From Fomitopsis serialis (lineage: Eukaryota; Basidiomycota; Agaricomycetes; Polyporales; Fomitopsidaceae): DNA of 64,000 bases. A program made the translations under genes and the position numbers. Every line of letters starts with the position of its first letter. The stretch's first letter is position 1. Of this stretch, positions 1 to 11,322 are shown one piece after another. The DNA lies in contig NW_025955100.1 of the NCBI RefSeq assembly GCF_022376445.1, positions 47,842-111,841 of the forward strand, written 5' to 3'. The notes under the pieces are model-generated. The model saw only the letters and a list, made by a program, of their open reading frames with translations, had not been told where the DNA came from and did not search any database.

Positions 1-645
1 AGATCTGCGCTACGTTAGGGTGAGGAGAGCTCACTGACGGAGGGCAGGATCACGGTGATGTACGTCGTCTTGGTGTCCTCTGAAGGCGCGCTTTCGAGAC
101 AGTCGTGTGTGGTTGACGAGTTGTACATCCGATTTCTGCAGGCGGTCCCGGATCTTCTCGATCCCCTATCTATGAGCTGCCGCATAGAGATTGTACAGCT
201 GGAGAAAGCTCCTGGAACGAGACCCTGCTATCGAGTAGTACAAGCAGAGTCGTGGCAGACTTAGTGCAGGATGTCAGCCACCTCCGAGCGATATTTGCAG
301 TGCGTTTTCGCTATTAGAGCACGGGAACAGTTCGTGTGGTCAGCCCTGTACAGTAATTGTATAACGCGAATACATAAGACAGGAATGAGTGACCTGCGGA
401 TGTGGGCGTTGAAGCAAGCTTGAATATTCACCAATCAGAACCGACAACTGCGATACGTCGTGCACACTTCAGTGGTTCACTGCGAGTTGACCATCGTCAT
501 GATGGAGGTCGACGGAGTTGCAAGTCAGGTGTAGCAGACGACATGAACTGAACGATCAACGTTCTAACGCACAGTGAAACGAGATAGATGGATGAAGGAA
601 ACCGGTACTCGATAATACATTCTAAAGCCCCGGGACCTCAACTAC
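1..645. other. No gene recognised at left edge
   Basis: Only short open frames without recognisable motifs are present (for example a 69-codon frame at 55-264). This is probably the region downstream of the FunK1 gene, which ends at 646, plus the edge of an unseen neighbour. I see no repeat or RNA gene. Confidence 0.5.
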
Positions 646-3600
646 TCAGGAATTGCCTATGCAAACTACAATTCTTCCTCTCCGACTTCTTCGACGCCTT
701 CCTTCCCCGGGGTTGGCTGACAGTCCTGGGCCGCTTCGACGACTGCGCGGCAAGGCTTTCCTCGACCTCGCTCTGGTCTGATCCCTCACGACTACGCTTC
801 CCAATGCTACTGTCCCTCGACCCGGTATCCCGTAGCTTCGACGCTGCCTGCGCGCGAACACGAGTCGACCTCCGCGGAGCAACTGGGGCAAGTCCGCTGC
901 GTCAGAGGTGCTCGGCGCACCGAAGTCACGACGGCCCGACGAGCGAAGGTTGTAGCGGTGGCCCGGCCTCGCGCCGGCTGCGTCAACGTTGCCTGCTGGC
1001 CACGTCTCAGCGACATTGCGACGGGAGCCCGCGTTCCTAGTGACCGGAGGCTTGGCCTTGGGAGGCAATTGAGCGCGGCGGCGACTGCTCGCGCGCGTTT
1101 GAGGTTCCGTTTGCTCCGGCGACTCCGAGTCAGACGGATTGGCCTCCGGTTGTTGCGCTTCCTCGTTCAAAAGGGCAAGTCCATGAGGGGCATCCGGAGC
1201 ATTCGGACGCTCGTCAATATCTGTGACCACCTCCTCGTCGCTTGGCTCTTGGGCTAGCATCACACTGGCATCCTCGTCGTCGCTATGATCCGGTGTCTTC
1301 GAGCCGTCTTGCTCGTTGTCTGACTGCTCATACTCAGGTGTGGCCTGCGGCGGCGGGGCTCGTGGGTGGGGAACGGAAAGTCGGCAGCAGTGGTGTGATC
1401 CTTGGTACCCATCGTCACGGGCTTGCCCCTCGATTCTGTCATCGGTCGGGTATGTCCTCGGTTTGCGGGGGCAACCCACGGAATGGCCGCATCATCGACG
1501 GGCCACTCTTTGGCTAGTGCCTCATCGAATATGTGAAGGACCTCTTCGTGTGTGACGCGCCTGATCGTCCCACGCTTGACAAGGAAATTGGCCTCAAGTA
1601 GTTCGCGAAAATCTTCCAAGAGAGTCGACAAAGGCTCATTGCCGGGAACTGGAATAGGAGCTCTACGGTTCATCAACCATGCCACTTTCGCACTCGCACA
1701 TTGCGCGATGGTATCATGGCAGAAGAGGTCTCCAAACGCCACCTCCCCCGATAGATGCCCATGCTTGGTGTGACGAAGGACGATGAACACAAGGAGCCAA
1801 TAGAATGACTCCAAATCGTGCCGTGCTTCATGTGTGATCTCGCCTTCTAACACTTGAACAGCCATAAAGAAAATTGTGCCCTGACAGATAGATGAGAGAA
1901 CGTATAGACTCGAGATACCATTTACTCACTGTGCGCTCCTTGCAGTCGTTCGCGGGGTCAGTCTTCTCGTCGTCCCGGGGCGGTTCGTGCCCGTGTTCGA
2001 CGCAGTACTTCTCCCATGTTGCCAGGTTGACATCCCAGCCACGCTTTTGCAAGAACCGTCGCCAACTGAAGCTGAAGTCGAAGTCTTGAATAAAGCCTGC
2101 AAACGCAGCACGAAGGCGCGAGATCATCACGTTCCCTTCGCTGACGTCGCGGTGTATGATCCCAGATTTGTACGCCCTTCTGTGTCCTGCAATGAAGAGC
2201 TGTTAGTGTCCAAGGAATGAATGCGTTGCCATATCGCGACGTACCTTCCACAGCATCGCGCAGCGCCAATACGACCTCCCGCGTGCACCTGAAATCTGCC
2301 AACGGCTTCCCAACCGTCTGGAGAACCATCCGCATGTGACTCCGTTCATTCATCCGCACCTTCTCAGGCGCATTATGCACCCCAGAGATCGTCCGGTGAC
2401 CCGCCTTCGTGTCCTCGGGCACAGGAGCTCCAGAGGTCTCTGCCTGCTCCACAAGCTTCCGATGTGCTTCATCCCTCTCGCCGTAGTCCTCGCCGCATAT
2501 GTACCTCGCGACACCGTACGTGAATCTGGCCTCGCCTAGGGCCTGTACCTCCGCCGCAAGTTTCCCTTCGACCTCGACGTCGTCGTTGGTCTCTGCCTCG
2601 ACCACGCCACGATCCTTCGTCTGATTCTCCTTGTATTCTTCGAGCTTCGCGTACTGTAGCCTCTCGTAGAAGCCGACCTCGTCGAGGCGACCAAGCTGCC
2701 GCCACGTCTCCTTCAGAATGTATCGTTCGCCTGTGCTCCGATTCCTCTTGTCGACGATGAACGCTTCCCAGATCAGTGTTGCGCGGGAAAACAGCCCAGG
2801 GTTCACGAAGATCAGCTTGTATGCGAGGTACGTCGTCGGCTTTCCCTTCTCGTCCTGCATGGTAATCCGTCGCACTGCCTTCCGCGTCTCCGCGGTCCTT
2901 TCCATTCATCGTCGTATCTCGATGCGAGCTTGTCTGCCAGCTCCCGGTCCATACTCGTTCCCAGCTTCATCGTCGGATCCTCCCCGACGATCGCGCAACG
3001 CCTGTCTCGCGGGTGGAACAAGCGCCACATGAACGCGTGCAAGATCTCCGGATGATTCTTGTACGCAAACTTGGGCGAGCATATCGCACCGGCGCGGTCA
3101 AAGCGAAAGATACGAGCCTGATCGCCATATATACCGACGACAAACGCGAACAGCCTCCCCTGCGAGAGCATGATGTTCCGCGCGCTCTTCGCAAGCTGCA
3201 CGAGCGTCTCCCAGTGCGTCTGCATGTTCATCATCATCGGGTCGGCCGACGCCAGCGACTTGAGTTCGAAGACGAGAGCAACATGTCTCCAGCGATGCAG
3301 CGGAGAGATGAAAGGTAGTGTCGGGAACGTCGCAATGACGTCGGGCTTCGTAGGGTGCTGGTCGTGTTCGTACGGCTCGAACGGGAACTTCATGACCTTG
3401 TGCTCGTAGTTGTGGAACTTGGGCCGCTTTCCGTGCGGGAACGGCCTCACCATTCGCTCCAGTGCTTTCATCTGAACACAACGTCAGCGATCGCGTGATA
3501 CGGTACCGTCTATCGCACACTGACCAGTGGCCCATACATCGCGCTCTCAAGATTTCCCACTTGAATTAGCTCGAGCGACCTGCCCATCTCAGGGCAGGGT

Positions 3601-3964
3601 GGTACAGGTGTATCTGACGGAACCATCGCAGAAAGGTACCCGTTGATGTTGTCCGGGTATTCCTTGATCCTGTCGTGAATCTCTCGCTGCCAGGACGCCA
3701 TGTTCTTCTTGTTGTCTCGCTTCGCCTCGGCAGCATCGCCTACGTATTGCATGCGGCCTTGGTCACGAGGGGGGTTACTTTGTCAGACATCGGAGTGTCT
3801 TGGTGGGGTTGTTCGGAAATGTCGATGTCGACGTCGATGTCAATGTAGTCGGGATGAGAGTGGGGGGAGGGAGGAGCAGAGTGCGAGGTCGGCATATTTA
3901 CGCGTCCGTGAGGCATGTTTGATTCGGAGTTGATGGCCAACTGCCAAAATAGGACGCGGTCCAC
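646..3964 (-). CDS. FunK1-type fungal protein kinase
   Basis: Multi-exon gene read leftwards from a Met at 3964. The N-terminal part has an Asp-rich stretch (3750-3850). The frame at 2812-3471 carries the usual N-terminal FunK1 region, with GRLFAFVVGIYGDQARIFRF followed by a HAFMWRLFHP segment. The kinase core follows (2905 to about 2250), then IIHRDVSEGNVM (about 2125-2165, catalytic loop) and QDFDFSFSW (DFG equivalent). The next exon (1865 leftwards) has HDLESFYWLLVFIVLRH, typical of the C-lobe of this family. The tail is acidic then basic and contains YNLRSSGRR, also common in FunK1 proteins. Frame changes are needed near 2905 (DDEW to MERTAETR) and near 1410. The second may be a short GT-AG intron; the first looks like a one-base error. 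The family is established as basidiomycete-expanded, with mostly unknown substrates. Confidence 0.85.
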
Positions 3965-4546
3965 GGAGGTTCGGATCGTCAGTATCTCAGAATACGGCCC
4001 AGGCCGGTATAACTCACGGCTTATTCTGCCCCAAAGCAGTGGATTTTCGTGTTTAATTGTGCTCTCGTGTAACAGAACTTATCAAATTGCACGAGGGACG
4101 CGCAGTGGCTGTCTTTCGCGTCGTCTGGGTGAGGGGAGGAGGTGAAGCCACACTGAGCGCTCGCTAGCCACAGGCGTGCGATGCACGTGTTCGTTCAACT
4201 GCCTTTCTGGGCGATTATTCGCAGGCCCCACAACCATTGTCCTCCCGATTTGGAAGTTCCCTTGTTCAGGCCTTGTATTTTCGTCGTGAAAGAAGGCTAG
4301 ACACATGATGCCAAGCCTATGTAGCTTTATTCGCATCGATGACTCGTCGCATTAACTATACCTTAACTCAGTATGTAGCGGCATTTCGGCTCGTCGCTCT
4401 GCTGCATGCAGCCCGGATGCACTGGCAGCCCGTGCGATGGCTCCGATGAGTGTGGCCCGAGAGTCTGATTATAAGCTACACCACGGACGGGCAACGGAGT
4501 CCGCGGTCCCAACTTAAAGTCCCTATTCAATCATTTTTTGCTCACC
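3965..4546. other. Intergenic, upstream of FunK1 and of the TPR relic
   Basis: No supported gene. The part just before 4547 is the old promoter of the TPR relic: it shares with the promoter at 7240-7259 a CAATCATTT box followed by TTGCTCACC immediately before the ATG. Confidence 0.5.
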
Positions 4547-4820
4547 ATGGCCTCGGGGCCATCTCGAGGAAGACCAGATCTAGACAGCATGCCGCCGGAT
4601 GCTGAAGACCTCAGCCACCTCGTTCAGACTCGATGACTGGCGCCACTTCTGTACAAATATGGCGATGTCAATACTCGTTCTTCGCTTATCGGCTTATGAG
4701 AGGAACGATAACTTGCTCGTTTTGGGGTGAAGACGCATTCACTCACCAAGGACACAGTTGTACAATTCGACATTGACCTCTGCCCGGACAAGCGCACGAA
4801 TCGTAGTCTCCTGATCAAGT
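4547..4820 (+). pseudogene. TPR-gene relic: 5' end joined to 3' UTR
   Basis: The ATG at 4547 opens a 29-codon frame (MASGPSRGRP... ending TGA at 4636) that matches the start of the intact paralogue at 7260 almost base for base through the SMPP motif. Straight after it, from about 4631, the sequence matches the 3' untranslated region of that paralogue (8846-9015): both share CCACTTCTGTAC, ACAACTGTACAATTCGACA-like and TCTCCTGATCAAG blocks. The roughly 1.5-kb coding body is missing. I infer a deletion in the first member of a three-gene tandem array. The 29-residue frame may still be transcribed but has no visible function. Confidence 0.85.
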
Positions 4821-4996
4821 GTCAAGTACATATACAAGCACGGCGAGCTACGACTCGGAACACCCTCATACACATGTTCTCGAAAATGAAAGAAAGCCCG
4901 CCCAAATTTGACACTACATCCCGTACACAACGTGAGACACACTGACGGTTCTCGTACAGTTGAAACATTAATCGATTGGTAGTCGTCCGTGTCAAG

Positions 4997-6604
4997 TCAA
5001 TCCTCCGACCTGAAACTCATAGCAATGCTAGGGGTAAAACTAGTGGCAAACGCACCAAGATTTGGGGCTATGAGGTCAATGAGTGAGACTGGCACGCGAA
5101 CTGTGTCAACGACCCCAGCCTTCAGCGTCCAGTTGATGTGCCATGGCGCGGATATACACAACCACAGTATAGCCCAGGCGTATCCCACGACACGGGCCAG
5201 CGGTTGAGGGAACTTTACTCCGGTTCTCCGAACGATGCCAATGACGGCGTCCTCGAAGGTGATCGCGACGGCTTGTGAGATATAGAAAGGGAACGATGCG
5301 CCGAAGAGGGATGGATCTACCATCAAATCCCCACCGCAGTGCAAGAATCCGGAGACGGCGAAGCCGACATAGAGTTGGGTGTAGGAAGACACCCATGTCC
5401 CGGGTTGCAGACCTAATGCCCGGCAACAAGCCTTTCCGATACCGGCTGTGAGCTGCAAATGAATTGAGCCTGAGAAGCGCAGGTATCATAGCGGTGAATG
5501 AGGACATACGCGACGCAGTAACTGATGGTACGTTCGTCTGCCATGTGGTTAGCCTATGTGTAGCAGTCCAAGGGGCGAATCACTCACCCCCAGAATCTAC
5601 GAACGGTGTACGAGTCAGACCACTTGCCGTAGATGTCTGGCCAGTGTCTTGGTGAGGAGACGCCAAGGGCGACACAGGTTGCAGCTAAGAGCGAGTATTC
5701 CATGGCAATCATGGCGACAACGCTCCCAAAGCGCGCGACAATGTTGAGAGGAAGCATGAAAAGGCCTTGCGACCTGAGGTCCATGTCTTGCCTCGAGAAC
5801 AGTGGATTAGAGCGCTGGTATACTTGGGCGAGGTCGATGAACAGGAAGCAGCGGAACGCGCTCAGGAGTGTCTGGCGGAGACACCGCCATCGCGGCTCAG
5901 TAGGGCGCGGTGGGATGTGAGTAACCTGGATTGTCCGAGTCCGTGAATAGAGACAGACATCCAGATGTGTAGACCAATACATACCTCGTAAGACCACCCC
6001 ACTCCGCGCTGGGTATTGATTATACATAGCGCCCATAGACCCTGCGCAGGAACGGGAGCTCTGCGGGTGGAGTGTGGTCGTGTTCATGGCGAAAATCATG
6101 TATCGGGTCCGTAAGCCAGTTAAACAGGAAAACGGAGAAGGCCTGGCACATGACGTAGTGACCAAGGGAATAGTATGCGAGCCTTCGAGCGTCCTCGGAG
6201 GTGTCTCTATATGCTGACGCGGATGCGACTTGAATGAGAATGCAGAGAGCGATTGTGCCCCCAAGACGTCCAGGCCATCGTGGAGACAGCACAATTAGAC
6301 ATGCATGTCCAGACTGAGAGACCAGAAATATGGGCAACGTGCGCAGATGGGACCGGTGGTCGATCGACATGGTATCCTGCGCGACTGGCGTCGTGCAATG
6401 TCATGGAGCGTATCATACCCAGCTGTCCAATGAGTACTGCTCACATTTCGGCGGACGTGGGCAGTCACATATTACCAGGCACACATTCAGGCCATGAGTA
6501 GATGTCGTCGCGGTGTCAATGGCTGTCGGATGTGAACATGCGACGGGCTGCAATTCAATGATAAGTACAGTCAGCAACGCAAGTCGCAAATTTGAATGGA
6601 ACAC
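4997..6604 (-). CDS. MBOAT / wax-synthase-domain membrane protein
   Basis: Read leftwards from a Met at 6604 with a hydrophobic N-terminal helix, ending at 4997. Several hydrophobic segments suggest a multi-pass membrane protein. The exon at 5584-5930 contains RHWPDIYGKWSDSYTVRRFW, typical of fungal wax-synthase-domain proteins (MBOAT_2). The last exon (5458 leftwards) has GFAVSGFLHCGGDLMV, matching the conserved region with the catalytic His of MBOAT acyltransferases, followed by three hydrophobic stretches. In fungi such proteins include acyltransferases of terpenoid pathways, but no terpene synthase or P450 lies here, so the substrate is unknown. The join near 6030-6040 (LRRVYG to GAMYNQYPARSG) does not keep frame simply and may hold an intron or an indel. 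Confidence 0.75.
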
Positions 6605-7259
6605 GGGACTGGTGAATCACCATGAACGAATGTCCTACCATGGGACTAGCTGCTAAACAAGCTCAAGCACAGAGTTCGCAATCCAGCGCGTCGACTCGGA
6701 CACGGCCGTGCCGCAGCCCCTTGTACTTTAACTTCGCTGCGCGCCACTGACCAACTTCAGTACTGAGTCCGCTAACAAGTATATTTTCTAGTTCAACGAA
6801 CATCATGGTGCAGGCTGTTGAGCGATGAACGTGTAGAGGTCATAGTATGTACAGACGCATGGGACGGTGCTGTCACAATCGAGGCTCACTGGGAGGGTCG
6901 AGAGTGAGCAAGCGCTCGCATACGGCAGCCCCGACCACGTGGCGACACGTGCGTTTTGAACTGATCGACGAGCGCGGTTGTGGCGTTGTCCCGTCGTCCT
7001 CTGTTCCTCCTCGTTACGGTTTTGTATTTTAGCGTGCATTTGAACACGATCTAGGTGTAAGTACTGGGTATAGTCGCTGCAGTCAAACGCTTGACCGAAG
7101 AAGGGTCCACGCAACTGTCTATGCACGGACGGTAAGCGTACTAGTATCACCCGCCCCGAAGTTTGGGCGAGAACCAGAGACTGACCCACGAGCGGTCCAG
7201 CCTGTACCAAGTCCCGCTATCTTAGACGAATATCGTCTCCAATCATTTCCTTGCTCACC
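6605..7259. other. Divergent intergenic region
   Basis: Lies between the leftward MBOAT gene and the rightward TPR gene, so it should hold both promoters. A 135-codon minus-strand frame (6803-7210) shows no family resemblance and is probably fortuitous. The conserved CAATCATTT...CTCACC block stands at 7240-7259. Confidence 0.45.
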
Positions 7260-8814
7260 ATGGCCTCGGGACCATCTAGAGGAAGATCAGATCCCTTGGA
7301 CAGCATGCCACCGGAGGCCAAGGCCGCTATGGAAGTTGTGCTCGTTCTTCGTCTCGACAGACATGGCCGCTGACACGGCTCTTGTGTGCTAGAAAGTCAT
7401 CTCGTCGTACAAGGGAGACAGGCTCGACCCGTCCGCCTTCTGGGATCATATGATGGAACAGGACCCAGAAGACTTGCGGCCCGTCGCGTCGGCCCTTCAC
7501 GATATGAAACCGTCCGACGGCCAACTCGCTGCCTTCGATTACACGGAGGCTCCCATGCGGAAGAACTCCCACTGGGTCATGCAACTCGTACCCATGGCGT
7601 ACCAAGGCAAAGACGCGAAGGACCGTCGCTCCGAGCCCTTCCCGGGAAGCACGCCCATATTCGATATCAGCATCAGTGCGCTGCGGGATTTGCAGCGTTG
7701 TTCAACTGCTAACCACCTCAATACAGACGACGACAGATTCAGCTTCATCCTGCGAGAGACAATCCCACCAGGTAGAGCCGTGTCGTCTGACTTGCTGCTC
7801 AGGTATGTAGTACTATGATGCAACTCGATGCGAGTGCGATGAACAGATTGTTCTGGCAGGTACCTCAAACGGGCGATCGCCTTCCCTGTGCCACCGAAAA
7901 CACCTTCTATCCCTCATGAGCTATGGATCGGTCGTGATCTCAGCCCCCACATAGACGCGCTGCTCCCCTTCCTGGACAGCCTTCCATCGCCGTTCACCTG
8001 GCGTTTGCAGCCGCTGCGAGTCTTCTCGCCCAAGATTTTCTGCCTCATTGCTGACCCGTCTCTTGCAGCGACCAAGTGCACGGGGATGTTCCGGTAGATC
8101 CCAACGTCGTCGAGAGCAGCATCGCAAAGGCGATCCAGCGCGCAGATGAGGAGAAGCGGCTCGGCAATGCGGCCTTCGGGCGTAAGGAGAAGATCGCTGC
8201 CCTAGACCACTATACCAAGGCGCACGGGCTTCTCGCGGACGCTGCGTTTCGGACGCTCGAACGCGAAGAAAAGCGACAGCTCACTCGCTCGTTGGCCGTT
8301 TGTCATGCAAACCGGGCGGCAGCGTGGCTGATAGAAGGCACGAGCCAGGACGCACAGAATGCTTTGAGAGACGCGAAGCAGGCTCTCGACTTTGACTGTG
8401 ACTATGGAAAGGCGTACGAGAACGGGCCATCTGCATGTCGGTGTTTGTGCTCACGTGAATGCAGATACTACCGTCAGGCGAAGGCATACCTCCTCATGGA
8501 TGCTCGCGAGAAGTCGATCAATGTGCTCACAAAGGCACTCAAAAGACCAAAGCTCTCATCCGACCAGGGCTTGGTCGAAGGCTTGGTCGAGGCTTATGGA
8601 GGATTCCCCGAAACAGTAGGTCGTGCGTTTGTCCAGGGATGTTGACGGTACTCAGCGTCGTCGACAGCCGGATGAGCTGCGCTCGTTCTGTCATCGAGTG
8701 TTCATCGACAAGTACGGCGATCGTCGTGCACGCGGCGTTGAAGGGTTCGTGCGTAGGGCAGACGCACACGTCAAGAAGGTTCTGGGGCCAAACTTCTCCG
8801 CCACTACGGTCTAA
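7260..8814 (+). CDS. TPR-domain protein, tandem copy A
   Basis: Start MASGPSRGRSDPLDSMPPEA at 7260. Introns lie near 7333-7391, 7675-7726, 7802-7860, about 8030-8070, 8411-8464 and 8613-8668; the last exon ends in SATTV with TAA at 8814. The N-terminal domain (KVISSYKGDR to FPGSTPIF) has no known name. It is followed by PPGRAVSSDLLL and an LSPHIDALLPFLDSLPSPF segment. The C-terminal half has TPR-like helices: EEKRLGNAAFGRKEKIAALD, then CHANRAAAWLIEG, then RQAKAYLLMDAREKSINVL. It ends with a conserved DKYGDRRARGVEGFVRRADA segment. Every exon aligns with copy B and no frameshift was seen, so both copies look functional. TPR repeats suggest protein-protein contacts; the partner is unknown. Confidence 0.75.
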
Positions 8815-9468
8815 TCCGCATTACCTCCCTCTTTATGTAAGGATCGATGATTGACACCACTTCTGTACCACTATAGCAAAACAATGCTGGTTCTGCGACA
8901 GGCGACTTATAAGGTGACTGGAATGTCGATGTGAATGCATTCGCTGAGCAATACACAACTGTACAATTCGACACTAACCCCAGACCGGACAAGCACGCGA
9001 ATCAATCTCCTGATCAAGCTTCAGCGAGCCAGCTTCAAGTGTGTAGTACTTCCAGGCGACGATCTACGTACATATCGTGACAGAGATCGAGATCTACGGA
9101 GCCCGATTTCCAATCCTAGTTGAGACGACCTGTCCTGGCCGGTAAACCCAAGCTCCTCCCCATCCATTCTCGGGAGGGGAGTAGAGAGGGTGAATTCGAG
9201 TACGCAAACACAGTACTCAATAATGTCGGGCCAAGTCCTGTATCCTAATATGTACATACAAATAGTTGATGTGCAGTAGGATCGGGCGGGGTTGGAATTG
9301 TTTGATGGGATGTGGCTGAGGTGTGGCGGCTGAGGCCCACAGGGACACAAAACATGGAATTCAATACACTCTCGCATTCATCCCTTTACCCTCGAGGGCG
9401 GAGAGAGGAGCTTGGGGTAAAGCTATCATTCTACTGGACGTTCTCAGAGCTTCGCACCATAACATGCC
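8815..9468. other. 3' UTR of TPR copy A and promoter of copy B
   Basis: 8846-9015 is the 3' UTR segment also present in the relic at 4636-4820. No separate gene is supported between 9016 and 9468. Confidence 0.6.
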
Positions 9469-11033
9469 ATGGCCCCCAAGCGATCTCTAGGGAAACCCGA
9501 CCCTTTCGCCGGTATGCCGCCAGACATGCAGAATGTCTTCCAAGTCCGGAGCAGACTTTCGCCTTGGCATGAGTACGGCAGCTAACCCAACTCCCTGTGC
9601 TAGAAAGTCTTGTCGACCTACAACAAGAAGGACTATAACGGCGATCCGATGAGTCTGATGCATCATCTCTCGACGCAGGACCCGGCAGACGTGGAGGCCT
9701 TGCTGTCTGCCGTTGCCGGGTCAAAGACTTCTGACGACCGGCTCTCCACCTTCAATTACAAGAAGGTTCCCGTGCGCAAGGACTCCTTCTGGGTCATGCA
9801 GCTCTCGCCCATGGGCTTTCAAGGCAAGGATCCGCAGGATTATCGGGAAGAGTACTTCCCGGGAAGCACGCCTGTGTTCAGCATCTTCATCTGTGCGTGT
9901 GTGATCGGCAGCTCCATTTCAAGGCTGACACGGAATGCCTGCTACAAGACGACGATCGAGACCAGTTCCTCGTACAAGAAATGGTCCCGCCGGGGATGCC
10001 CTCGTCCGACTTCGTGCTGAAGTACGTATGCCCGTGTATCGACGAGTGTACGGCCACTGAGTTTGCTATCGCGCTAGAGCTCTCAAACATGCCATCACAT
10101 CTCCGCTGCCACCTAACCGACCTTGCGCACCCAGTTTGCTAGTGATCGCTTATAAACTCAGTCCGCACGTTGATGCGCTTCGTCCCTTCCTGGACTCTCT
10201 TCCGGCCCCGTTCAGCTGGCGCCTAGAGACGCCGTTCGTGTTCTTGTTATTAATGCCACCTCGTAGCCGCTCACACGTCATTCCCGCAGTGAGGAAGCAG
10301 AAGGGGTCGGTTCGGGCGTCCACAAGCTCAACGTGAAGGGCATTGCAAAGGCGACCAAGCGCGCCGAGGAGGAGAAACGACTCGGAAACGAGGCCATCGG
10401 GCGCAAGGACCGTACCGCCGCTGTCAAGCACTACACCGAAGCCTATGAGTTCCTCGCGGACGCGATAGCACAGAATCCGAGTGACGAGGAGAAGCGAGAC
10501 ATCAAGCGGGCGATGGCCATCTGCCTCGCGAACCGAGCGGCAGCGTGGTTGATGGAGGGCGATGGTCAGGACGCGAAGAAGGCTTTGGCGGACGCGGAGA
10601 GGGCGACGACGTTTGACGAGAACTACGGAAAGGCGTACGCTAGTGGGTTTCCGGTTCCGTGCTGCGGGCTCATTTGGATACAGGTATTATCGTCAGGCGA
10701 AAGCTCAGCAGCTGCTGGGCGCGCGCGAGTCGTCGATCGACGTTCTCACAACGGCCCTCAAGAGACCGAGCCTCGCATCCGACAAGGGCTTGAACGACGC
10801 GCTTGTAGACGCGTACGGGGGTTCCCTGAATCAGTAAGCCATTCAATTCTTCACGGACAGCTCACGGTGCCGATCAATGTCGACAGCCCGAGGAGTTGCG
10901 CGGGCTATGCCGTCGACTCTTCGTTGACAAATATGGCGACCTGCGTGCTCGCGACATCACAGAGTTTGTGCAAAGGGCAGACGCACACGTCAAGAAGACG
11001 TTGGGCCCGGAGTTCTCCGCCACAACAGTGTAG
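9469..11033 (+). CDS. TPR-domain protein, tandem copy B
   Basis: Start MAPKRSLGKPDPFAGMPPDM at 9469. Exon order is the same as in copy A: intron after the first 25 codons (acceptor at 9603), then KVLSTYNKKDYNGDP..., FPGSTPVF, intron, VPPGMPSSDFVLK, intron, LSPHVDALRPFLDSLPAPF, intron, then the TPR half with EEKRLGNEAIGRKDRTAAVK and CLANRAAAWLMEGDGQDAKK, an intron at about 10643-10683, RQAKAQQLLGARESSIDVL, an intron at about 10836-10889, and the end SATTV with TAG at 11033. Alignable with copy A along its whole length but clearly diverged, so the duplication is not recent. No key residue is known for this family. Confidence 0.75.
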
Positions 11034-11322
11034 CTGGCATGGTGATCGGCCTCCAACTCTCGACACTGTGTCGATGCCAACATTCCTGCTGTATCTGTAT
11101 CGGCTGAGGCTGCTGTGTACTCGAAAAAGATTGCAACTGAATATATCGCACAGTTGCGCCCAGAAATGGCGATTACCACGCCAGAGCACTCAGATGCGTG
11201 AGCATCCAAACCGAGGGGCGCATCGATAGACAATGTTGCTATTGTTACAAGGATGTGGATGCAAGTTCAAGAACGACAAGCTATTATTACATGGCCTGGA
11301 CGAATAAGTGGACGGTTGATCT

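Noticed and set aside
6803..7210. 135-codon minus-strand frame between MBOAT and TPR genes
   Set aside because: No motif or plausible splice partners, and it covers both divergent promoters.
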